This document shows positions 44,838-55,437 of a DNA stretch of 64,000 nucleotides, piece by piece. Both the position numbers and the translations under genes were made by a program. The notes beneath the pieces were generated by a model, which saw nothing but the letters and a program-made list of their open reading frames with translations, searched no databases and was not told the origin of the DNA. Source of the DNA: Zea mays (taxonomy: Eukaryota > Streptophyta > Magnoliopsida > Poales > Poaceae); the NCBI RefSeq assembly GCF_902167145.1, contig NC_050102.1, positions 12,400,850-12,464,849 of the forward strand, written 5' to 3'. Positions within the stretch are counted from its first letter, which is position 1; the number at the start of each line of letters is the position of its first letter.

Positions 44838-47080
44838 GTTTATGCATCCGGAGGCTCAAGTTGGATTATCGACAGCGGGTGCACAAACCACATGACAGGG
44901 GAGAAGAAGATGTTCTCCTCCTATGAGAAAAACCAAGATCCCCAACGAGCTATTACATTCGGGGATGGAAATCAAGGTTTGGTCAAAGGTCTTGGTAAAA
45001 TAGCTATATCCCCTGACCATTCCATTTCCAATGTTTTTCTTGTTGATTCATTAGATTACAATTTGCTTTCCGTATCTCAACTATGCAAAATGGGCTACAA
45101 CTGTCTCTTTACCAATGTAGGTGTCACTGTCTTTAGAAGAAGTGATGATTCAATAGCATTTAAGGGTGTGCTAGAGGGTCAGCTATACTTGGTAGATTTT
45201 GATAGAGCTGAACTCGACACATGCTTAATTGCTAAGACTAACATGGGCTGGCTCTGGCATCGCCGACTAGCACATGTTGGGATGAAGAATCTTCATAAGC
45301 TTCTAAAGGGAGAGCACATTTTAGGACTAACCAATGTTCATTTTGAGAAAGACAGGATTTGTAGCGCATGCCAAGCAGGAAAGCAAGTTGGTGCCCATCA
45401 TCCACACAAGAACATCATGACGACCGACAGGCCGCTTGAGCTACTCCACATGGATCTATTCGGCCCGATTGCTTACATAAGCATCGGCGGGAGTAAGTAT
45501 TGTCTTGTAATAGTGGATGATTATTCTCGCTTCACTTGGGTGTTCTTTTTGCAGGAAAAATCTCAAACCCAAGAAACCTTAAAGGGATTCTTGAGACGGG
45601 CTCAAAATGAGTTCGGCTTAAGGATCAAGAAAATTAGAAGCGACAACGGGACGGAGTTCAAGAACTCTCAAATCGAAGGCTTCCTTGAGGAGGAGGGCAT
45701 CAAGCATGAGTTCTCTTCTCCCTACACCCCACAACAAAATGGTGTAGTGGAGAGGAAGAATAGAACTCTATTGGACATGGCAAGAACCATGCTTGATGAG
45801 TACAAAACTTCGGATCGGTTTTGGGCCGAGGCGGTCAACACCGCCTGCTACGCCATCAACCGGTTATATCTACACTGAATCCTCAAGAAGACATCCTATG
45901 AACTCCTTACCGGTAAAAAGCCCAACATTTCATATTTTAGAGTCTTTGGTAGCAAATGCTTTATTCTTGTTAAAAGAGGTAGAAAATCTAAATTTGCTCC
46001 TAAGACTGTAGAAGGCTTTTTACTAGGATATGATTCAAACACAAGGGCATATAGAGTCTTTAACAAGTCCACTGGACAAGTTGAAATTTCTTGTGACGTT
46101 GTGTTTGATGAGACTAACGGCTCTCAAGTAGAGCAAGTTGATCTTGATGAGATAGGTAATGAAGAGGCTCCATGCATCGCGCTAAGGAACATGTCCATTG
46201 GGGATGTGTGTCCTAAGGAATCCGAAGAGCCTCCAAATGCACAAGATCAACCGTCCTCCTCCACGCAAGCATCTCCACCGACTCAAAATGAGGATGAAGC
46301 TCAAGTTGATGAAGTAGAAGATCAAGCAAATGAGCCACCTCAAGATGACGGCAATGATCAAGGGGGAGATACAAATGATCAAGACAAGGAGGATGAAGAG
46401 CAAAGGCCGCCACACCCAAGAGTCCACCAAGCAATCCAACGAGATCACCCCATCGACACCATCCTCGGCGACATTCATAAGGGGGTAACCACTAGATCTC
46501 GTGTTGCACATTTTTGTGAACATTACTCTTTTGTTTCCTCTATTGAGCCACACAGGGTAGAGGAAGCACTTCAAGATTCGGATTGGGTGGTGGCGATGCA
46601 AGAGGAGCTCAACAACTTCACTAGGAATGAGGTATGGCATTTAGTTCCACGTCCTAATCAAAATGTTGTAGGAACCAAATGGGTCTTCCGCAACAAGCAA
46701 GATGAGCATGGTGTGGTGACAAGGAACAAAGCTCAACTTGTGGCCAAGGGATACTCCCAAGTCGAAGGTTTGGATTTCGGTGAAACCTATGCACCCGTAG
46801 CTAGGCTTGAGTCAATTCGCATATTATTGGCCTATGCTACTTACCATGGCTTTAAGCTTTATCAAATGGACGTGAAAAGTGCCTTCCTCAATGGACCAAT
46901 CAAGGAATAGGTCTATGTTGAGCAACCTCCCGGCTTTGAAGATAGTGAGTACCCTAACCATGTCTATAAACTCTCTAAGGCGCTTTATGGGCTCAAGCAA
47001 GCCCCAAGAGCATGGTATGAATGCCTTAGGGATTTTCTTATCACTAATGGCTTCAAAGTTGGAAAGGCCGATCCTACTCT
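44838..47080 (+). pseudogene. pol: Sirevirus pol, protease-integrase-RT part before the Huck-like insertion
   Basis: The pol frame opens right after TTGTTTTGTAG (44827-44837). It contains protease DSGCTNHM (44871), the integrase zinc finger (HRRLAHVG...CSACQAGK), and integrase core residues in HMDLFGP, IRSDNGTEF and VVERKNR. RT starts with '[20 protein letters not shown]'. Two nonsense codons, TGA 45876-45878 and TAG 46908-46910, are the only breaks; the frame is otherwise continuous. The Huck-like element enters at 47081 after the second base of a codon and pol resumes at 59438. Unlike the older copy at 10886, the integrase Asp is intact. Confidence 0.87.
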
Positions 47081-48703
47081 TGTCGTCATTTCGAGACCGG
47101 GGGGTCCCTGGGCCGACGAGTGAATGTCGCCGCGTGCCCCAGCCCAGATGGGTCGAGCGCGAGGGCGAGCGCGAAGGGGGGAGAGCGAGGCGGCCGGAGA
47201 CCGGCGTGAGAGAGGTGGGAATCCCGCGGCCTTCGTGTTCGTCCCGCGCCCAGGTCGGGTGCGCTTGCACTAGGGGGTTACAAGCGTCCACGCGGGAGAG
47301 GGAGCGAGCGGCTTCAAGCGAGCGCCTGTCTCGTCCTCGTCCCCGCGCGGCCAACCCTCTCTAAGAGGGCCCTGGTCCTTCCTTTTATAGGCGTAAGGAG
47401 AGGATCCAGGTGTACAATGGGGGGTGTAGCAGAGTGCTACGTGTCTAGCGGAGGAGAGCTAGCGCCCTAAGTACATGCCGTTGTGGCAGCCGGAGAGATT
47501 TTGGCACTCAGCTGGTGTGATGTCGTGGCCGTTGGAGGAGCGATGGAGCTTGGCGGAGGGACAGCTGTCGGAGCGGTTCAGTCCTTGCTGACGTCCTCTT
47601 GCTTCCGTAAGGGGGCTGAGAGCCGCCGTCGTCACAGAGTATGCGGGGCGCCATCATTTCCTATCTGGCGGGGCGAGCCAGATGGGACGCCGGTCTTGTT
47701 CCATGCGGCCCGAGTCAGCTCGGGGTAGGGTGATGATGGCGCCTCCTGTTGACATGGCTGGTCTGCGCCCTAGGTTGGGCGATGTGGAAGCTCCTCCGAA
47801 GCCGAGGTCGAGTCTGTCTTCCGTGGCCGAGGTCGAGTCCGAGCCCCTGGGTCGGGCGAGGCGGAGTTCATCGTCTTCTGGGGCTGAGCCCAAGTCCGAG
47901 CCCTGGGTCGGGCGGAGCGGAGTTCGTCGTCTTCTAGGGCTGAGCCCAAGTCCGAGCCCTGGGTCGGGCGGAGCGGAGTTCGTCGTCTTCTGGGGCTGAG
48001 CCCAAGTCCGAGCCCTGGGTCGGGCGGAGCGGAGTTCATCGTCTTTCGAGGCTGAGCTCGTGTCCGAGCCCTGGGTCGGGCGGAGCGGAGTTTGCCGTCT
48101 TCCGGGGCTTAGCCCGTGTCCGAGCCCTGGGTCGGGCGGAGCGGAGTTCGCCGTCTTCCGGGGCTAAGCCCGAGTCCGAGCCCTGGGTCGGGCGAAGCGG
48201 AGCTTCCTATGGTGCCTTCGGCAGGGCCTGACTGCCTGTCAGTCTCACTCTGTCAAGTGGCACCGCAGTCGGAGTGGCGTAGGCGGCGCTGTCCTTCTGT
48301 CAGGCCGGTCAGTGGAGCGGCAAAGTGACGGCGGTCACTTCGGCTCTGCCGGCTGGGGGGCGCGCGTCAAGATAAAGGTGTCAGGCCACCTTTGCATTAA
48401 ATGCTCCTGCGATTTGGTCGGTCGGTGCGGCGATTTAGTCAGGGTTGCTTCTTGGCGAAGGCAGGGCCTCGGGCGAGCCGGAAATATGTTCGCCGCTGGA
48501 GGGGGGCCTCGGGCGAGACGGAAATCCTCCGGGGTCGGCTGCCCTTGTCCGAGGCTAGGCTCGGGCGAGGCGTGATTGAGTCCCTCGAATGGACTGATCA
48601 CTGACTTAATCGTGCCCATCAGGCCTTTGCAGCTTTATGCTGATGGGGGTTACCAGCTGAGAATTAGGAGCCTTGAGGGTACCCCTAATTATGGTCCCCG
48701 ACA
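47081..48703 (-). repeat. 3' LTR of the Huck-like element
   Basis: 1623 bp. It includes a TATA-like CTATAAAAGG on the minus strand (47391-47400) and about seven copies of a 56-bp GC-rich tandem unit (47830-48200, CCGAGCCCTGGGTCGGGC). Open frames through the repeats on both strands are by-products. The purine-rich GAGGCTCGGGGGCTAC tract (minus, 48704-48719) abuts its start. Confidence 0.9.
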
Positions 48704-49990
48704 GTAGCCCCCGAGCCTCGAAGGGAGTGTTAGCACTCGCTTGGAGGCTTTCGTCGCACTTTTTGCAAGGGGACCAGCCTTTCTCGGTTGCGTTTTGTTC
48801 CGGTGGGTGCGCGCGAGCGCACCCGCCGGGTGTAGCCCCTAAGGCCTCGGAGGAGTGGTTTCACTCCTTCGAGGTCTTAATGCCTCGCGTAATGCTTCGG
48901 CTGGTCTGGTTGTTCCCTCATGCGAGCTGGCCGTAGCCCGGGTGTACGGTCGGGTCCCAAGTTCTCGGGCTGGTATGTTGACGCTGTCAACGGTTCGACC
49001 GGAGCCGGGTTTGCGAGAGCAGCCCCCGAGCCTCTGCACAGGGCGAGAGGGCGATCAGGGACATACTCGGCTTTTTTACATACGCCACTGCGTCGCCTTT
49101 CCGCAAGGAGGAGGGGGGAAAGCGCCATGTTGCCCTCGATGGGCGCCGAACATGGTGTCTCCGGTGAGCTGCAAGCGGGTAATCCGAGTGGACGTCCGTG
49201 CCCCGTTCGTTAGGGGTCGGCTAGGGGCCCAGAGACACGCCCAAAAGTACCTGCGGGTGATCTGCCGGACCCGGTCCCCTGGCGACGGGGTCCGAGGGCT
49301 CGATGCCTCCCTCTGATGGGATTCCGTTACAAGATCGTTCCCGCTGGTCTCGGAAATGTCCTAGGGTACCTCGGGAGCACAGCCCGAGCCTTGGTTATGT
49401 ATCGAACGTACCCATGGTCATCCCTCGCTCGGCGTCTGAGGCGGCTGTGAACCCTTCGGGGGCCAGCCTTCGAACCCCTGATCAGTAATGGGCGCGGAGC
49501 CCGAGTAGCCTGAGGCGGTCGTGGAACCCTTCCGAGGGGCCGGTCTTCGAACCTCTGACCAGTAGTGGGTGTAGGGCCCACGCGATCTGAGGCGGCTGTC
49601 GAACCCTTCCGGGGGGCCAGCCTTCGAACCTCTGATCAGTAGGGAGGCTCGGAGCCTGGTTCCTTCCCGGGGAAGGATCCTTTTCGGGGTATCCCCCTTT
49701 CCCGGTCCCTGTTGCAAGAGAGAGAAAGAGGAAAAAAGGAAAAGGATACGAAATCGAACGACACGGCGTACCTTTTTTGACGCGGTTATTATGGCGAAGG
49801 CGAAGCGTCGCTTGCTTCTCTTGCCAGAGGCGCCGCCTGTCTCGCCATGGAGTTAATGCAACGGGGCAAGTGGTTTGCGGGGCGGCCGTTGCGCATGCGC
49901 GAGCCGTTGGGGAACGGCTGTTTCGCTTTGCGTTTTTGAATCTCGCGTCCGGTCCGGGCGGAACGTTTGAACCGGTCTCGCCTTGGTCTT
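48704..49990. other. Spacer between the 3' LTR and the antisense gene, with a 75-bp repeat
   Basis: No gene is recognised. Three copies of an approximately 75-bp unit (CTGAGGCGGCTGT...GAACC...TGATCAGTA) lie at about 49437-49655. Upstream control sequences of the antisense gene probably lie here. Confidence 0.6.
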
Positions 49991-49997
49991 TATATAA
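49991..49997 (+). promoter_or_regulatory. TATA box candidate of the Huck-like antisense gene
   Basis: TATATAA lies 136 bp upstream of the ATG at 50133 and outside the LTR. Confidence 0.6.
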
Positions 49998-50132
49998 TCG
50001 GGAGAGGGTCTGGTGACAGTTCTTTGCTCTGCTTCCTGCCTCCCTCTTAGGTTTTCGCAACCCGAGAGACTTAGCCAGAGAAGAGGAAACCGCCCTCCCT
50101 GCCCCTTGCGCCGCCACCCCTTCCGCTCGGTG

Positions 50133-53100
50133 ATGGCTGACCGGGTGACCATCATCTCGCCGCGCGACCCATGGCCTTTTTCCACGATGACGGCGAGTGA
50201 TCTGGAGGATCTTGTTGGCGAGGGTTTACTTTGCCCTCTCACCGATGAGCAGCAACCGGAATGGATTCCCCCCGTGGGCAGAGCCGCTCCGTCCCCGCCG
50301 CCGGGGTACATCGTGAGCTTCGTCTCCTTCCACGAGCGGGGATTTGGTGTGCCGGCGAGCCGCTTCATGCGGGCGATCCTACATCACTACGGGGTAGAGT
50401 TGCACAACCTCAGCCCCAACTCCATCTCGCAGGCCGCCATCTTCATAGCGGTGTGCGAGGGGTACTTGGGGATCGCCCCCCATTGGGATTTGTGGACCCA
50501 TCTCTTTTTCGTGGAGCTTTTTGCCTCGCCGACGGGGGAGAGGAAGGTCCGCACAGCGGTGCGGGTCGGCGGCTGCACCCTCCTGCTGAGGCAGTCGCGG
50601 GCGTCGCTGTATATTCCCGCCATCCTCGCGTCCTCGAACAAGGGGTGGCAGCGCCGTTGGTTCTACCTCCGGAATGACAGCGAGTTGCTCCCGCCGTTCT
50701 CCCAGCGAGTAGTCACCACCGCCACCGATGCTTGGCGCCACGAGACCCCGCACGAAAGACAAAAGAACCTCGAACCCCTTCTCAAGGCCTTGGAGGCGTT
50801 GCGGAAAGGGGGACTCACCGCTGCGGGAGTGATTGCCGCCATCCACCGTCGGAGGGTGCTTCCCTTGGCGGAGCGACGGCTATCGCTTTGGGAGATGACA
50901 CCGAAGGCTGACTTGGAGGGCTCGCGGATGTCCTCTGATCCTCTTCCCTTCGACGTCCTCCACGGGCGGGTGTCCGTCGCGTTGGGGAAACCGGACCCCA
51001 GCGCCTTCTCCCAGCTTTTGATGCGCCCAGACCAAGGGTGCATGACTCTGGTGAGTGTCTGCTTCTTCCTTTCTCTTGCATTGGGTTGCTCCTGGTTCTT
51101 ACGATTGGGGTTTCCCCCTTCTTCAGGAGGTGGGGTGGCACAAGCCTTCCCTGCCACGGGTCCCGCAGGATGCGGTGGACCGAGCGGCGCGGCGGGTCGC
51201 CGCGGAGGAGAAGAAGAAAAAGAAGGACGCGGAGAAGGCCCGGGCCCGCGAGCGGAGGCGGGCTCGAGACGCCTTGGGAAAGCTTCGTCACCGGCAGGAG
51301 AGGGAGGGGCTCCCGAGGGAGCCGTCGCCAGAAACGCCCGACGACGACGACGATGATGAAGATGATGACGAGGAGGACGACATGGTTGCCCGCCTTGGCC
51401 TCAGCCCCGGCTTGGGGTTTGGCCAGGAGCCGTCAAGCCAGCCCCCGAGCGGGCTGATGCCGTCAGTCCCCGGAGTCGAGACGCCGGGGTCCCGGCCCGA
51501 GGGGCGGGGGCAATCCGAGAGGGTACTTGACCCCTCGACTGGAGGATCTGAGGCGACCCCGGGGAGCCAGGCCGGGGCGTCTGCTCCCCGAGAGCCGCCG
51601 CCCATGCCGGCAGCGCAGGGGAGCGACCCTCAGGTCGCCGTGGCAGTGCCTGGGCAGTCCGCCCCCCGGGCGTCCAGGGCACCCAAAGCAAGGGTAGTGC
51701 CAAAGCTGCCGGCGAAGCGGACCTCGGTGGCGGTTCCGGGGGTCGAGGTCCAAGAGACCTCCCCCAGGCGCGGTTGATCATGGCCCGGAGCGGGTAAGTA
51801 CCTTGGAATGTCTTCGTCCTGGCTTTTCATTCATATGTCCCGGCCGTGATTTTTCTTTTTCCCTCAGCAAGCGAAGCCATGGCCTGACCGACCTGGCACC
51901 CTGGAAGGCCCTTAAGACGGCGCCGGCTTGCGCGGCCAGCGCCGCTCCGGGCCTTGCCGTTCAGCTGACCTTCTCGCAAGGTGCTCCACAGCAGGGGGCT
52001 CAGGCGGCACCAGTCGCCGTGGAGCGGGTTCCCGAGGCTGGCTCTTCTGCTGAGGCGGCCATTGTGATAGGGGAGGCGGCTGACGCGGACGTGGCCCCGT
52101 GCCCACCGGACGTGCCGGCCGTGCCGGCGCCTGCCGCTACTGTAGTCGCCGCCGTCCCAGTCGGGGAGCGACCGGTTGCTGCCGATGTTGAGACGGCTGA
52201 GGCGTCGGCGCTCGGTGCCTCGGAAGAGGGGGGCGTGGAGACGCGATCCGTCCCGCCGGGCGGCAGCCTCGTCGTTGTGCGGCGGAGCTCCGAGGGTCGG
52301 CGCCAGTTGCTCCGGTTCCGGACCCGTGAGGCCTCGAATCCCGTCTTCGTTCTCGACGATGAACGGGAGGACCAGTCCTGGGACGAGCTCCGCGAGTGTG
52401 CCGAAGCAACGGTGGGGTCGCTCCGGCCGTCGCTGGAGGTTTTCTGCAGGGACGTCCCCAAAATCCTCCAGGTAACGGTTTCAGGCATACCTTTTCTCTT
52501 TTGTGACCAAGGCGTCTTTCGTGACGCCCCGCTTCCTTCCCTCAGGATCTGACGGATCGGAGCGCCGTCAAGTCGTCGTTCATCCGCCGCGAGGTTGACG
52601 TCTGGGGCTCGCTGCGATCCCTGAGGACCTCGCTCGCCGGGGCTACTGCGCGCCTCTCTCAGCAGGGTGCCGAGGTAGCGGACCTTCAGTTGCTCTGCAC
52701 CGATCTGAGAGCCGAGGCGGCAGCGGCGCGCGCGGAAGCGCAACGACAGCAGTCGGAGTTCGACCGGGTCGTCAAGGAGCGGGACCAATCTCGGGGCCGG
52801 GCTGCCGAGGCCGAAAGCCGGGCCGAAACCCTTGCAGCCGACTTAGCCGTAGCCCAGGTCGCAGCCTCGGAGCAGCGTGCCCGAGCCGGAGGTACGCCTT
52901 GGCCATCCTTGGTTTTCGTTCCTGCTTGTTTCCTCTGCTTGTGTTTGAGATCTTTCTTCTGGCTGTTCGCAGAGCTCGAGTCCGCCCTTGATGAGTCCGC
53001 CAAGGCGCTTGCCGAGGCGCTTGTCGGGGCGGCCGAGCAGAGGGAGGCCGACCACGCGGCCATGTCCGAGGCCGTCTCGGACGTTTACCAGGTCCTTGGC

Positions 53101-53463
53101 TCCGGCGACGTCCCCTCAGGAAGCTCCCCTCAAAGTCGCCTTCAAGTCTTGGGCGATCATGTGCGCGGCAGACTCCGCGAGGCGCTACACCACGGCGTTA
53201 GGCGGGCCTTCGCCGTGCTCGCTTCCCACTACGTTGTGGACCTGGAGTGGGTTAGCGAGGGGTATTGCCTTCCCGACAAAGATGAAGCCGCCCTGGCAGA
53301 AGTCCAGAGGCTCGATGCGACCGCCGCGGGTCCGAGCGCAGTGCTGGCGACCACCTTTGAGGAGGAGATCCTCCCACCTGCGCCATCGCCGGAAGCTGGG
53401 ATGGACTTTGCCGAAGGTGGGGACGGAGCTGAAGGCGCGGCTCCTTCCCAAGGCGACGCCTAA
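50133..53463 (+). pseudogene. Antisense five-exon gene of the Huck-like element, PF04195-like
   Basis: Exons 50133-51050, 51127-51793, 51868-52471, 52546-52891 and 52973-53463. Introns of 76, 74, 74 and 81 bp have canonical GT-AG ends and T-rich acceptors. Exon 1 (306 residues) has the conserved 'FVSFHERGFGVPASRFMRAI', 'VELHNLSPNSISQAAIFIAV', 'WQRRWFYLRND' domain. Exon 2 has a basic/acidic stretch (RAARRVAAEEKKKKKDAEKA, then an Asp/Glu run) and Pro/Gly-rich sequence. Exon 4 and the start of exon 5 form a coiled coil ('RAEAAAARAEAQRQQSEFD'). Exon 5 ends with an acidic tail at 53463. One break is visible: TGA 51775-51777 near the end of exon 2, probably a one-base loss, since the neighbouring frame stays open into the donor. 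It is antisense to gag-pol and convergent with it. Confidence 0.72.
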
Positions 53464-53934
53464 CTCTGTTGGAACAGTTTCTATTGGATGCACGTGTGTC
53501 TTTCTGCGGCCGCTGAGGCCTGAACACTTTGTTACCGTTGCATGAAGTCGTACTCCTTTCCCTTTTATTTTGCGTGTCCGGCTTCGCCTGTTAGTAACAG
53601 GGTGGCTTCCCCAAGTAGGGGTCACTTTTCGTGGCGGGTGACGAGTGAGGTGTCCCTAACCCAGAGGCATAGGAGTCCCTCGGCTCAGTCGGCCTTGCCA
53701 CTTACATGCACCCACGTTCGCTCCTTGGGGTCCTGCTTCTGTCATAGCCGGGGGAACGCAAAAGCCTTTTTGATTGAAAATTTTGGACGCAGAGAGGTTC
53801 CCCAATCTTGACGCAGAGGGGTTCCCCCTTTTTAGCCCCCGAGGGAGGGTCAGGCTCTGTCGAGGCGAGGCTGACCCTTCCTTGACGACTAAGACTTGCG
53901 TGGGAGCGAGGTATACGAACAACTTGAAAACACC
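53464..53934. other. Convergent intergenic spacer in the Huck-like element
   Basis: Lies between the 3' end of the antisense gene and the end of the pol remnant. A short direct repeat (GACGCAGAG..GGTTCCCC, near 53789-53830) is the only structure seen. Opposing transcripts would meet here. Confidence 0.55.
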
Positions 53935-54447
53935 TTAAGGGTAGAAGCGACGTAGCTGTTGGATGTTCCAAGCGTTGCCGTAGACCTCGCCTTGACTGTT
54001 GGCCAGCTTGTACGTTCCGGGATTCAGAACTTTGGCGATAACAAGCGGCCCTTCCCGGGGGTGCGTGTAGCCCCCGGGTGCCCCCAACAAGGGCTCGGGG
54101 TGCTGTGCGAAGGTCGCGATCTTCTCCGGGTTGGCTTCGATGCCCCGCTTAGAGACGATGAACCCCAAGAACATGCCCTGGGGCACCCCGAAGACCCATT
54201 TTTCGGGATTGAGCTTGACGCCTTTCGCCTCTTTGATGAACCCCGCCGCCATTAGCTTGTGGATCTCCTCGCCTATGGCTCTGCGCTCCTCCCCGTTGAA
54301 TCGGCGCAGAGGCTGCTTGACAGGTCGGGCTCCGGCTCGAATGTCTAGCGAGTGCTCGGCGACATCCCTCGGTATGCCGGGCATGTCCGAGGGACTCCGC
54401 GCGAAGACGTCGGCGTTCGCGCGGAGAAAGTCAACGAGCACTGCTTC
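53935..54447 (-). pseudogene. pol: Huck-like pol remnant with RT, RNase H and integrase core deleted
   Basis: One continuous minus-strand frame links three separate pol pieces: the RT N-terminal region ('DVAEHSLDIRAGARPVKQPL', 'EEIHKLMAAGFIKE'), a palm/thumb piece ('KGVKLNPEKWVFGVPQGMFL', 'GIEANPEKIATFA'), and the integrase C-terminus ('VLNPGTYKLANSQGEVYGNA', 'WNIQQLRRFYP'). Compared with the Grande-like pol, the RT fingers and catalytic YVDD box (junction near 54228) are gone. The rest of RT, RNase H and the integrase core are also gone (junction near 54060-54105). Both joins keep the frame. Such a copy needs enzymes from elsewhere to move. Confidence 0.82.
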
Positions 54448-55437
54448 CTATTTGGGATCGAGCCCGGAGCCGATCCGGATCTGCTTGGAGGCGTCGCCGC
54501 TGGGGTCGAGGGGGACGGCCTTAACCGTCTCCACTGGCTCGAAGTTGCCGGCATGACGTTTCACGTCTGGCACCTCCTTAGAGAGGCTTTCCAAGTCGGC
54601 GATGAGGGCCTCGAACTCGGCGAGGGCCTCGGCGTACTCCACGCACTCCACGTCGCATTCGAAAGCGTGTTTGTACGTGGGGCCGACGGTGATGACCCCG
54701 TTGGGGCCCGGCATCTTGAGCTTCAGGTAGGTGTAGTTGGGGACGGCCATGAACTTCGCGTAGCATGGTCTTCCCAGTACCGTGTGGTAGGTTCCTCGGA
54801 ACCCGACCACCTCGAACGTCAGGGTCTCCCTTCGGAAGTTGGAGGGTGTTCCGAAGCAGACGGGAAGGTCGAGTTGTCCGAGGGGCTGGACGCGCTTCCC
54901 GGGAATGATCCCATGGAAGGGCGCAGCGCCTGCTCGGACGGAGGACAGATCGACACGCAGGAGCCCGAGGGTCTCGGCGTAGATGATGTTGAGGCCACTG
55001 CCTCCGTCCATGAGGACCTTGGTGAGCCTGACGTCGCCGATGACGGGGTCGACGATGAGCGGGTATTTCCCCGGGCTCGGCACGTGGTCAGGGTGGTCGG
55101 CTTGGTCGAAGGTGATGGGCTTGTCGAACCAGTCTAGGTAGACTGGCGCCGCCACCTTCACTGAGCAGACCTCCCGGCGCTCTTGCTTGCGGTGCCGAGC
55201 CGAGGCATTCGCCGCTTGCCCGCCGTAGATCATGAAGCAGTCGCGGACCTCGGGGAACTCTCCTGCTTGGTGATCTTCCTTCTTGTCGTCGTCGCGGGCC
55301 CTGCCACCCTCTGCGGGTGGCCCGGCCCTGTGGGAGTGGCGCCGAAGCATGACGCACTCCTCAAGGGTGTGCTTGACGGGCCCCTGGTGATAGGGGCACG
55401 GCTCCTTGAGCATCTTGTCGAAGAGGTTGGCACCTCT
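54448..55437 (-). pseudogene. Huck-like zinc knuckle and protease
   Basis: Begins in the frame giving 'LFDKMLKEPCPYHQGPVKHT' with zinc-knuckle-like C-x2-H...H-x4-C. Then come 'YLDWFDKPITFDQADHPDHV' and the protease active site VLMDGGSGLNIIY, with the second block 'TYHTVLGRPCYAKFM'. The frame ends at TAG 54450-54448 but stays open across it into the pol remnant. The preceding gag frame (to about 55440) differs by one base at a run of five C near 55463-55467. Confidence 0.8.

Noticed and set aside
47682..47999. Open frames through the Huck-like LTR repeats (also at 58355-58672 and on the minus strand)
   Set aside because: GC-rich 56-bp repeats lacking stops. They differ between the two LTRs and have no known product.
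52000..52788. 262-codon minus-strand frame
   Set aside because: Shadow of exons 3 and 4 of the plus-strand antisense gene, which have splice signals and coiled-coil coding.
54352..55137. 261-codon plus-strand frame in the Huck-like element
   Set aside because: Shadow of the minus-strand protease and pol remnant, without domain features.
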